Under the pieces are notes generated by a model that worked only from the letters and a program-made list of their open reading frames with translations, was not told where the DNA came from and made no database searches. Below, in pieces: positions 56,602 to 64,000 of a stretch of DNA of 64,000 nucleotides. Origin of the DNA: Kineosporia rhizophila. Lineage in GTDB: Bacteria; Actinomycetota; Actinomycetes; Actinomycetales; Kineosporiaceae. Location: NCBI RefSeq assembly GCF_021277265.1, contig NZ_JAJSOH010000002.1:248001-312000 (forward strand), in the 5' to 3' direction. Each line of letters starts with the position of its first letter. Positions within the stretch are counted from its first letter, which is position 1. The position numbers and the translations under genes are program-made.

Positions 56602-59600
56602 TCACACGATGCTCCGCAGCGAACGCAGCACCACCGAGAGCGGCGCCACGTCCGGCGTGGGCAGGCGCAGCACCTCCTCCAGCGTCGAGCGCACCCGCAC
56701 CAGTCGGTCGCCGTTGGCCTGCTCGAACTCCTCGATCCGGCTCGCCGGCTCGCCGGGCCCCGTGCGGGTGAGCACGGCCACGGTGAGCGACTCGAGCGCG
56801 GCGTAGAGGTCTGCCCGGAGCGCGGCCCGGGCCTGCATCTGCCAGTGGTCGCTGCGCGGCAGGCTGGAGATGCGCCGCAGCAGGCCCTGGCCTCCGTAGC
56901 GCTCCGACAGGGTCAGGTAGACCCGGGCCACCTCGGCCGGGTCGGCCCCCACCTGGCCGGCGATCTGGGCGATGTCCAGCAGCATGTAGCGGGTCAGCAG
57001 ACCGGCCGCCTGGCGGGCCAGGGGCTCGGGCACCCCGTGCCGCTTCCACTCCTCGATCTCGGCCACCAGCACGGTGCGCTGCTCGGGCCCGACCAGCTCG
57101 GGGATCTGCGGGGCCAGCTCGGCGACCACGGGCCCGAAGCGGGCCACCTGGGCGGCGATGTCGATGGTGCCCGGCACGGCCTGGATGAACCAGCGGGCGG
57201 CGCGGTCCAGCAGCCGGCGGAACCCCAGGTACAGCGACGACTGGTCGTGGGTGGAGAGCAGACCGTCCAAGGCCTCCACCGAGCGGGCGAAGTCCTCGAA
57301 GCCGAAGATCTCCCGGGCCACGATGTAGGCGCGGGCGATCTGCTCGGGCTCGGCCCCGGTCTCCTCCTGGCAGCGGAACGCGAAGGTGATGCCGCCTCGG
57401 TTGATCATGTCGTTGACCAGGCAGGTAGTCACGATCTGGCGGCGCAGCGGGTGTGCGGCCAGGGCGTCGGCGTAGGCCTCACCGATCTGCGGCGGGAAGT
57501 ACCCGGTGAGCACCCGGTCCAGCCACGGGTCGTCGGGCAGCGCGGTGTCCACGATGTCCTCGGTCAGGGTGAGCTTGGCGTAGGCCACCAGCACCGAGAA
57601 CTCCGGCGAGGTCAGGCCCAGCTCGGCGGCCTGCCGCTCGGCCAGGGTGGCGTCGTCCGGCAGGAACTCCAGCGCGCGGTCCAGCGCCCCCCGCGCCTCC
57701 AGGGCCTGGATGAAGCGCTGGTGCACCGGCAGCATCCCGCGCGACTGGCGGCGGGCGTTGCCCAGCAGCACGTTCTGCTCGTAGTTGTCGCGCAGCACCA
57801 GCCGGGCCACGTCGTCGGTCATCGAGGCCAGCAGCTGGGTGCGCTCGCCCACGTCCAGGCGCCCGGCGGTGACCAGGGCGTCCAGCAGGATCTTGATGTT
57901 GACCTCGTGGTCGGAGCAGTCCACCCCGGCGGAGTTGTCGATCGCGTCGGTGTTGACCCGCACTCCGCAGAGCGCGGCCTCCACCCGGCCGAGCTGGGTC
58001 AGGCCGAGGTTGCCGCCCTCCCCCACCACCCGGGCGCGCAGCTGCCGGCCGTCCACCCGGATCGCGTCGTTGGCCTTGTCACCCACGTCGGCGTGGCTCT
58101 CGTCCGAGGCCTTGACATAGGTGCCGATGCCGCCGTTCCAGAGCAGGTCCACGGGGGCGCCGAGAATGGCCTTCATCAGCTCGTTCGGGGTCATCGCACT
58201 CTGTCCGGCAGGGATGCCGAGACGCTGCGCGACCTGCGCGGAGACAGGTACCGACTTCGCCGTGCGGGGGAAGACGCCGCCCCCCTCGCTGATCAGGGCG
58301 GTGTCGTAGTCGGCCCAGCTCGAGCGCGGCAGCTGGAACAGCCGGGCCCGCTCGGCGTACGAGCTCTCGGGGTCGGGGTCCGGATCGAGAAAGATGTGCC
58401 GGTGATCGAACGCGGCCACCAACTGCAGGGCCTTGGACAGCAACATGCCGTTGCCGAACACGTCGCCGCTCATGTCGCCGACCCCGACCGCGGTGGTCCT
58501 CATCGTCGCCACGTCGTGGCCCAGTTCGCGGAAGTGGCGGTCGACGCTCTCCCAGGCGCCGCGAGCGGTGATGCCCATGACCTTGTGGTCGTAGCCGACC
58601 GAACCGCCGGAGGCGAACGCGTCGCCCAGCCAGAAGCCGTAACCGGCGGCCACCTCGTTGGCCAGGTCCGAGAACGCCGCTGTGCCCTTGTCCGCCGCGA
58701 CCACCAGATAGCTGTCGTCGCCGTCGTGCCGGAACACCCGGGGCGGAGGCACGATCCGCTGGCTGCCGTCCTCCTGCGTGGCCCGGTTGTCGGTGACGTC
58801 GAGCAGCGAGCCGATGAAGCTGCGGTAGCAGGCGATGCCCTCGGCGAGCCAGGCGTCACGGTCGACCGCGGGATCCGGCAGCCGCTTGGCCACGAACCCG
58901 CCCTTGGCACCGGTCGGCACGATCACCGCGTTCTTCACCATCTGCGCCTTGACCAGGCCGAGGATCTCGGTGCGGAAGTCCTCGCGCCGGTCGCTCCAGC
59001 GCAGGCCGCCCCGGGCCACCGCCCCGAACCGCAGGTGCACCCCTTCCACCCAGGGCGAGTACACGAAGATCTCGTGTGCCGGGCGGGGGGCAGGAAGTTC
59101 CGGCACGGCTCGCGGGTCCAGCTTGAAAGCCAGCGCGCGGCGGATTCCGGTGGCCGGCTGGGCGTCGTCCTCGAAGAGGTAACGGTTCGTGCGGGTGGTG
59201 GCCTGGATCAGGGCCAGGAACGAGCGCAGGATGCGGTCCTGGTCGAGGCTCGAGACCTCGTCCAGCGCCGCCGAGATCTTCGCGACCAGGGCGAGGCTCT
59301 CCGCCTGCCGGCTCTCGGCGTCCGGCCCGGTGGCGTCCTGCCCACCGAACCGGTCCGGGTCGAAACGGGTTTCGAACAGGTCCACGAGCAGCACGGCGAT
59401 CTGCGGGTTGGAGACCAGGCAGTCACCGATGTAGTCCTGACCGAACGTGGAGCCGGTCTGGCGCAGGTAGCGGGCGTAGCCGCGCAGCACCGAGACCTGA
59501 CGCCAGTCCAGGCCGGCCACCAGCACCAGCCGTTCGAAGCCGTCGCTCTCGGCGTCGCCCCACCAGGCCGACTCGAACGCTTCGCAGAACAGCCGGTGCA

Positions 59601-61581
59601 GACGCTCGTAGGTGGTGAGGGCGCCGGTCACCACCGGCCGGGCACCGCGCAGGCCGAAGTCGTAGATGTAGCCCTTGCGCCCGGAGGCCGAGCTGAAGGC
59701 GTAGGGCCGTTCGTCGACCACCTCGACGCCCAGATTGGTCAGGTACGGCAGCACCGCCGACAGCGACAGCGGCTCGCGGCGGTACAGCACGAACCGGTGC
59801 TCCCCCGGGGCCGCGTCGCGCGGTTCGTAGAGCTTCACGCCGAGTACCGCGGCACGGCCCTCCGCCGCGTCCATCCCGTTCAGTCGGCACAGGTCCTCGA
59901 CCGCGGTGCGGGGCTCCACGTCCACCCGGTAGGCCTGACCGATGCCAGAACCCCACTCGCGCACCAGCCGGGCCCCGTCCGCGTCGCCGACCTGCCTGGC
60001 CGCGGCCTCGGCGAAGTCGTCGTCCCAGCTCCGGGTCAGCTGCACCAGCTTTTCCTCGAGCGCCGGAAGGTCGAGGTCGGGCACCGCCGCCCCGGGCTGC
60101 ACCCGCACCACGAAGTGCAGGCGGGCCAGGACGGATTCGGTGACCCGCGCGGTGTAGTCGGCGGTCTGGGCGCCGATCGCCTCACGCAGCACCCGCTCGA
60201 TCGCCAGCCGTACCGAGGTGACGTACCTGTCCCGGGGCAGGAAGACCAGGCAGGAGACGTAGCGGCCGTAGTCCTCCACCCGCAGGAAGAGCCGGGTACG
60301 CCGGCGTTCCTGCAACTGCATCACGGTCATCGCGATCCAGGCGAGCATCTCGGAGTGGATCTCGAACAGCTCGTCGCGGGGGTAGGCCTGCAGGATCTCG
60401 AGCAGGTCCTTGCCCGAGTGGCTGTCCGGCGAGAACCCGCCCGCCGACAGCACCGCCTCGGCCTTGCGGCGGATCACCGGTACGTCGCGCACGTCGGCGG
60501 TGTAGGCCGACGACGCGTACAGGCCGAGGAAACGACGTTCCCCGGTCACCCGGCCGTTCTCGTCGAAGGTCTTCACCCCGATGTAGTCGAGGTAGCCGGG
60601 CCGGTGCACGGTGGAGCGCGAGTTCGCCTTGGTCAGCACCAGCAGCGTCTGCTGCCGGGCCTCGACCTGGGCCTGCGGGGTGAGGGTGCGCGCGGCGCGG
60701 GCGTTCTGGTCGTGCCGGAGCACGCCCAGGCCGGATCCGGTGCGGGCGATCAGCAGGTTCTCGCCGTCGCGCTCGATCAGGTCGTACTCGCGGTAGCCGA
60801 TGAACGTGAAGTGCCCGGCGGCCAGCCAGCTCAGCAGCTCCGCGGCCTCGTCCACCTCGGCCCGGGCCGGGCCGGTGGGCGGCGTGCTCTGCAGGTCGTG
60901 GGCGATCCGGTCGGCGGTGGCGCGCATCTTCGGCCAGTCCTCGACCGCCACCCGCACGTCGTCCAGCACCCGACGCAGGCCCCGCTCCATCGCCGCGACG
61001 CGCTCCGGGTCGGTCTCCCGGCCCACCTCGACGTGGATCCACGACTCGGCCCGGGCGTCGCGCGGCAACGGCCGGCCACTCGCCCCGGCGGCCCGGGCGG
61101 CGGCCAGGTGGGGTTCCACCTGCAGAATCTCGAGGAGCGTGCCGGTGACGTCCCGGCGCACCACGAACTGCGGGTGGATCGTCATCTGGAGCTCACACCC
61201 CAGCCGGGCCAGCTCGGCGTTCACCGAGTCGACGAGGAACGGCATGTCCTCCACGACGATCTCGATGACGGTGTTGCCGCACGACCAGCCGTGGCTTTCC
61301 TCGGTGGGGGTGAACACCCGCACCAGGGCCGTGCCCTCCGGCCGGACCGCGGCCAGTTCACGGTGCGACAAGGCCAGTCCGGCCAGCTCGGCCGGACCGC
61401 GCTCACGCAGGTCGTCGAGGGCGACGTTGCGGTAGTAGCGCGACAGGAACTCCCCCGGGTCATCGGGCCGGCGGCCCGGTGGCTCCTGGGCGGACAGCTC
61501 CCGCCCCGCCTTCTGGGCGCCCGCAAGCAGCGCCTCCCTGTCCCCTTCCGTCGTCGGCAACGTCAAAGGAACACCCGGCAT
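56602..61581 (-). CDS. gdh: NAD-dependent glutamate dehydrogenase, large (180-kDa) type
   Basis: Oxidises L-glutamate to 2-oxoglutarate and ammonia with NAD+. The 1659-residue product matches the 180-kDa family. It has a large N-terminal regulatory region (about 1-720, ACT-like segments, e.g. WSCGNTVIEIVVEDMPFLVDSVNAEL) and the catalytic domain (about 725-1230: GVHLRFGAVARGGLRWSDRREDFRTEILGLVKAQMVKNAVIVPTGAKGGFVAKRLP; GVGDMSGDVFGNGMLLS; WNGGIGTYVKASDESHADVGDKAND). A C-terminal helical domain follows. Start: the ATG at 61581, 7 nt after GGGGTG; an upstream TTG at 61617 is possible. Confidence 0.97.
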   Translation of the reverse strand: MPGVPLTLPTTEGDREALLAGAQKAGRELSAQEPPGRRPDDPGEFLSRYYRNVALDDLRERGPAELAGLALSHRELAAVRPEGTALVRVFTPTEESHGWSCGNTVIEIVVEDMPFLVDSVNAELARLGCELQMTIHPQFVVRRDVTGTLLEILQVEPHLAAARAAGASGRPLPRDARAESWIHVEVGRETDPERVAAMERGLRRVLDDVRVAVEDWPKMRATADRIAHDLQSTPPTGPARAEVDEAAELLSWLAAGHFTFIGYREYDLIERDGENLLIARTGSGLGVLRHDQNARAARTLTPQAQVEARQQTLLVLTKANSRSTVHRPGYLDYIGVKTFDENGRVTGERRFLGLYASSAYTADVRDVPVIRRKAEAVLSAGGFSPDSHSGKDLLEILQAYPRDELFEIHSEMLAWIAMTVMQLQERRRTRLFLRVEDYGRYVSCLVFLPRDRYVTSVRLAIERVLREAIGAQTADYTARVTESVLARLHFVVRVQPGAAVPDLDLPALEEKLVQLTRSWDDDFAEAAARQVGDADGARLVREWGSGIGQAYRVDVEPRTAVEDLCRLNGMDAAEGRAAVLGVKLYEPRDAAPGEHRFVLYRREPLSLSAVLPYLTNLGVEVVDERPYAFSSASGRKGYIYDFGLRGARPVVTGALTTYERLHRLFCEAFESAWWGDAESDGFERLVLVAGLDWRQVSVLRGYARYLRQTGSTFGQDYIGDCLVSNPQIAVLLVDLFETRFDPDRFGGQDATGPDAESRQAESLALVAKISAALDEVSSLDQDRILRSFLALIQATTRTNRYLFEDDAQPATGIRRALAFKLDPRAVPELPAPRPAHEIFVYSPWVEGVHLRFGAVARGGLRWSDRREDFRTEILGLVKAQMVKNAVIVPTGAKGGFVAKRLPDPAVDRDAWLAEGIACYRSFIGSLLDVTDNRATQEDGSQRIVPPPRVFRHDGDDSYLVVAADKGTAAFSDLANEVAAGYGFWLGDAFASGGSVGYDHKVMGITARGAWESVDRHFRELGHDVATMRTTAVGVGDMSGDVFGNGMLLSKALQLVAAFDHRHIFLDPDPDPESSYAERARLFQLPRSSWADYDTALISEGGGVFPRTAKSVPVSAQVAQRLGIPAGQSAMTPNELMKAILGAPVDLLWNGGIGTYVKASDESHADVGDKANDAIRVDGRQLRARVVGEGGNLGLTQLGRVEAALCGVRVNTDAIDNSAGVDCSDHEVNIKILLDALVTAGRLDVGERTQLLASMTDDVARLVLRDNYEQNVLLGNARRQSRGMLPVHQRFIQALEARGALDRALEFLPDDATLAERQAAELGLTSPEFSVLVAYAKLTLTEDIVDTALPDDPWLDRVLTGYFPPQIGEAYADALAAHPLRRQIVTTCLVNDMINRGGITFAFRCQEETGAEPEQIARAYIVAREIFGFEDFARSVEALDGLLSTHDQSSLYLGFRRLLDRAARWFIQAVPGTIDIAAQVARFGPVVAELAPQIPELVGPEQRTVLVAEIEEWKRHGVPEPLARQAAGLLTRYMLLDIAQIAGQVGADPAEVARVYLTLSERYGGQGLLRRISSLPRSDHWQMQARAALRADLYAALESLTVAVLTRTGPGEPASRIEEFEQANGDRLVRVRSTLEEVLRLPTPDVAPLSVVLRSLRSIV

Positions 61582-61767
61582 CACGCGGCACCCCAGAACA
61601 TGTGAGAGAGAACCCAATGCGCGGTGGCCACGCCACCGGCGCGACCTCCGAAGCGTGACCCTACCCTTGCCTGCGACGGCGACCAGCCGACAACGCGGTC
61701 CGGTCGCCCGAACGGTCTCGCCGATTCGATCGGGCCGTCGTCCGTATGAGCCGAAAGGTTGTCACCC

Positions 61768-62268
61768 GTGCGCGTATCCGCTGACATGCACTACCGAGCC
61801 GATCCAGCCCGCGTTTTCGCGATGCTCACGAACCAGGAGTTCCAGGAGCGCAAGGTGGGACGGATCTCCAAAGGTGCCTGGGACGTGCGGGTGCAGCGGG
61901 AAGGCGACACGGCCGTGATCGTCAGCCACCGCACGCTGCCGCCGGAGGTCGTCCCGGACGCCTTCAGGGCGATGATCAGCACCACTATCACCATCACCCA
62001 GACCGAGAAGTGGGGTCCGGCGGCGCCGGACGGCAGCCGGTCCGGAAGCATCGACGTGGAGCTGAGCGGTGTTCCGGTACGCCTGACCGGTGCTCTGTCG
62101 CTGGCCCCGGCCCCCGACGGGGGCTGCCGCGAGCAGGTCACCGGCGAGCTGAAGGCGAAGATCCCGCTGTTCGGCGGCAAGGTCGAGAAGGCGGCCGAGC
62201 CCGCGGTGCGGGCGGCGATCGATGCCGAGGGGCGGATCGGCGAACAGTGGCTGGCCGAACACGCCTGA
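61768..62268 (+). CDS. DUF2505 protein (START-like fold)
   Basis: A 166-residue protein of the DUF2505 family, related in fold to START/polyketide cyclase proteins that bind small hydrophobic ligands. Typical segments are SADMHYRADPARVFAMLTNQEFQERKV, and the end ELKAKIPLFGGKVEKAAEPAVRAAIDAEGRIGEQWLAEH. The GTG at 61768 has GAAAGG 9 nt upstream; a TTG at 61759 is less likely. It is divergent from the gdh gene. Its ligand is unknown. Confidence 0.88.
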   Translation: MRVSADMHYRADPARVFAMLTNQEFQERKVGRISKGAWDVRVQREGDTAVIVSHRTLPPEVVPDAFRAMISTTITITQTEKWGPAAPDGSRSGSIDVELSGVPVRLTGALSLAPAPDGGCREQVTGELKAKIPLFGGKVEKAAEPAVRAAIDAEGRIGEQWLAEHA

Positions 62269-62284
62269 GCCGGCCCGATCCGCC

Positions 62285-62334
62285 TGAGCAGGTCAGAGCA
62301 GGTCTGAGCAGGCCTGGGCAGGTCTGAATCAGGT
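62285..62334 (+). repeat. Five imperfect 10-bp tandem repeats
   Basis: Units of about TGAGCAGGTC: TGAGCAGGTC, AGAGCAGGTC, TGAGCAGGCC, TGGGCAGGTC and a diverged TGAATCAGGT. They lie 17 nt after the DUF2505 stop, just before the terminator. The period of one helical turn is notable. Confidence 0.8.
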
Positions 62335-62352
62335 GAGCGGGCACTACCCGCC

Positions 62353-62383
62353 GGACGACGGCGGCTCGTGGCCACCGTCGTCC
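62353..62383. terminator. Bidirectional terminator
   Basis: GGACGACGGCGG and CCACCGTCGTCC form a 12-bp stem with one mismatch and a 7-nt loop between convergent genes. Confidence 0.75.
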
Positions 62384-62413
62384 TCAATCAGGCTCTTGTG
62401 CGACGAACGGAAC

Positions 62414-62920
62414 TCAGTCGGCGATCAGGTCGTCGATCTCGCTGATGTCGTACCAGAGCAGGTCGCAGGCCCCGGCCTCCTCGAGCAGGAACTGGGCGTC
62501 CTCGTCGCCGGCGTCGGCCGCGGTCAGGGCCCCGATCGCGGCGAGCATCGTGTCCTCGGACTCCAGCTCGTCGACGTGCAGGCTGACCACGTCGGTGAGC
62601 GGTACCTCGATCTCGAGGTTGACCGACGACCGGTAGGGGCCGCCCGGTCGTACCGCCTTGGCCGGCACGTCGAGGGCCATCACGATGCGGCGCGGCGAGC
62701 GCGGGTCCTGGGCGAGCATCCGCAGGGAGGCCTCGGCGGCCTCCGTCAGTGCGGCGAACTCCAGGCTCTCCACGTCGTCGTCGGTGTACCACTCCCGGAT
62801 CGCCGACGTCACCGCGTGCGCCGGCAGCGGCGCGGAGTCGGCCGCGTCCGGGTTGAGCACTCCGCGTTTCGCCGTCTCCGCCAGTGCGGTCAGCGTGGTC
62901 GGGACGTACACCCTCGTCAT
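62414..62920 (-). CDS. DUF6912 family protein
   Basis: A 168-residue protein typical of the actinobacterial DUF6912 family: TRVYVPTTLTALAETAKRGVL at the N terminus, AHAVTSAIREWYTDDDVESLEFAALTEAAEASLRML, and an acidic C terminus (DLLWYDISEIDDLIAD). The function is unknown. It starts 15 nt after the patatin-like gene stop, so the two may be co-transcribed. Confidence 0.85.
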   Translation of the reverse strand: MTRVYVPTTLTALAETAKRGVLNPDAADSAPLPAHAVTSAIREWYTDDDVESLEFAALTEAAEASLRMLAQDPRSPRRIVMALDVPAKAVRPGGPYRSSVNLEIEVPLTDVVSLHVDELESEDTMLAAIGALTAADAGDEDAQFLLEEAGACDLLWYDISEIDDLIAD

Positions 62921-62935
62921 TGGTCCACTTTCGTC

Positions 62936-63907
62936 TCACTCGTCCGGCGGGACCGCCGGGTCGTCGAGGGCCGTCCGGCCGGAGCGGACGGCACTGCGCA
63001 ACACCAGCCGTCTCCGGGACGGAGCCATCAGGTTGTGCCCGATCAGCCGCAGGTCGTCGGGGCCCGGACCCAGAACCGTAACCGTCGAACCGGCGCGCTG
63101 CACACGCCGGGCCTCATTGATCACGCGTCGCGTGCTCGCGACCCTGACCCGGCGCTCGGTCCGGTCGCGCCAGTCGTCCGGTTCGTCGTAGGACGCGGAG
63201 AACATCGGGGCCAGCACGAAGACCTCGTCCAGCCCGGCGCCGGCGGCCAGATCCGCGTTGCTGTTGGACCACATGCCGCCGTCCACGTACCTCCGCCCGA
63301 GCAGATCCACCGGCTGGAACCATCCGGGGATGGCACACGATGCCAGCACTGCGTCCGACAAGCCCACCACCGGCGCGCCCGGGGCTCCGAACATCACCCG
63401 CCGCCCACTGCTGTAGTCCAGCGCGACCGCCCGATACCGGTCGTGCGGCAGCCACTGCCCGGCCGGGACCGCTGCCTCGATCAGCGCCCGCACCCCGTCC
63501 ATGGGCTGACGGCCGATGGGGGCCAGCCCGGCCAGCACCGTGATGAACGGCAGTTCGTGCAGAGACCGGCGATTGTTGCGCAGCATCGAGGTGCCGCCCG
63601 GACGCAGTCTGGGTAAAGGCGGAGCGGATCCGCCCACCGGCCGGTCCGGGTCGAACGAGTCCCGGATCCGCAGGCCGAACGGGGTCTCGGCGCCCAGCTG
63701 CTGCTCGCGCTGCTCGGCGACCGAGACGCCGGCGGCCAGCAGAGCCCCGATGACCGACCCGGCCGACGTCGAGATGATCAGGTCGGCATCACGGGCGTCG
63801 ATTCCGCGGGCCTCCTCGAGCGCGGTGAGGGCACCGATCAGCCAGGCCGCGCCGAGCACCCCACCACCGCCCAGGACCAGGCCCCAACGACCCCCTTCGG
63901 CGATCAT
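62936..63907 (-). CDS. Patatin-like phospholipase
   Basis: A 323-residue lipolytic enzyme of the patatin family. The oxyanion-hole motif is GLVLGGGGVLGAAW (about 9-22), the nucleophile Ser is in STSAG (about 46-50, the usual leading Gly replaced by Ser), and the catalytic Asp lies in VDGG (about 208). The ATG at 63907 is the first with a plausible N terminus, but the reading frame stays open to the right edge (FALRAAERATGIRIDPAH and onward), so a longer protein or a fused upstream domain is possible. No ribosome site decides it. Confidence 0.85.
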   Translation of the reverse strand: MIAEGGRWGLVLGGGGVLGAAWLIGALTALEEARGIDARDADLIISTSAGSVIGALLAAGVSVAEQREQQLGAETPFGLRIRDSFDPDRPVGGSAPPLPRLRPGGTSMLRNNRRSLHELPFITVLAGLAPIGRQPMDGVRALIEAAVPAGQWLPHDRYRAVALDYSSGRRVMFGAPGAPVVGLSDAVLASCAIPGWFQPVDLLGRRYVDGGMWSNSNADLAAGAGLDEVFVLAPMFSASYDEPDDWRDRTERRVRVASTRRVINEARRVQRAGSTVTVLGPGPDDLRLIGHNLMAPSRRRLVLRSAVRSGRTALDDPAVPPDE

Positions 63908-64000
63908 CCGGGTACCAGGAGAAGGCAACTGCAGGGCCGGACGCCGGTGGGCGGGATCGATCCGGATGCCGGTGGCCCGCTCGGCCGCCCGCAGGGCGAA

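Noticed and set aside
56581-61605. A 1674-codon open frame on the plus strand
   Set aside because: It is the antisense shadow of the glutamate dehydrogenase gene, a usual effect of high G+C. Its translation is low-complexity (Gly, His, Arg, Val) and the minus-strand product is unmistakable.

Overview
The window is chromosomal DNA of a very G+C-rich actinobacterium. The evidence is a WhiB1-type regulator beside a PdtaS-type kinase, a prfB-ftsE-ftsX-smpB-ssrA block, a SigB/SigF-type sigma factor, XRE/DUF397 genes and an actinobacterial Tad locus. A member of the Kineosporiales or a neighbouring order would fit, but the genus cannot be fixed from sequence alone. No complete mobile element, rRNA or tRNA was found; the only RNA gene seen is tmRNA.

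Region 1 (1-13.4 kb) is catabolic. After a Rossmann-fold oxidoreductase and a gluconokinase comes a tightly overlapped B12-dependent diol/glycerol dehydratase operon in an unusual order (small, large and medium subunits, then reactivase large and small subunits, then an HbpS/PduO-C-like protein), with no microcompartment genes. It converges on a LacI-type repressor that lies downstream of a GH2 glycosidase. Diverging from the glycosidase is a sugar ABC importer (Tat/lipoprotein binding protein and two permeases, no ATPase). Two near-perfect LacI-type operators lie in the divergent gap, and related sites precede the dehydratase operon, so one sugar-responsive regulator may control all three units.

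Region 2 (13.4-20.3 kb) holds single genes: MOSC protein, GlsB/YeaQ membrane protein, LuxR-type response regulator with a twin ACCCCTAGGG element, stand-alone maltokinase-cap protein, YrdC-like protein, cupin, large secreted DUF6345-type protein and dienelactone hydrolase. Region 3 (20.3-27.6 kb) is accessory: an XRE/DUF5753 regulator with three DUF397 proteins in locally A+T-richer DNA, then five unrecognised genes on one strand.

Region 4 (27.6-41.2 kb) is mostly core: D,D-carboxypeptidase, htpG with a coupled DinB-like gene, two tandem PIG-L-type deacetylase paralogues (one lacking catalytic residues), two related membrane proteins, ssrA, smpB, an M23 peptidase, ftsX, ftsE and prfB. Trans-translation (ssrA/smpB), peptide release (prfB) and septal wall hydrolysis (ftsEX plus M23) sit side by side.

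Region 5 (41.6-51.3 kb) is a Tad/Flp pilus locus (tadA, tadB, tadC, a pilin-like gene, two tadE-like, one tadG-like). It diverges from a 1456-residue FHA-FtsK/EssC-like ATPase across a gap with two perfect DnaA-box consensus nonamers. Region 6 (51.3-64 kb) has an anti-sigma-type kinase translationally coupled to a SigB/SigF-family sigma factor, a membrane protein, whiB1-like, pdtaS-like, the 180-kDa NAD-glutamate dehydrogenase, and DUF2505, DUF6912 and patatin-like genes; the last may run off the right edge.
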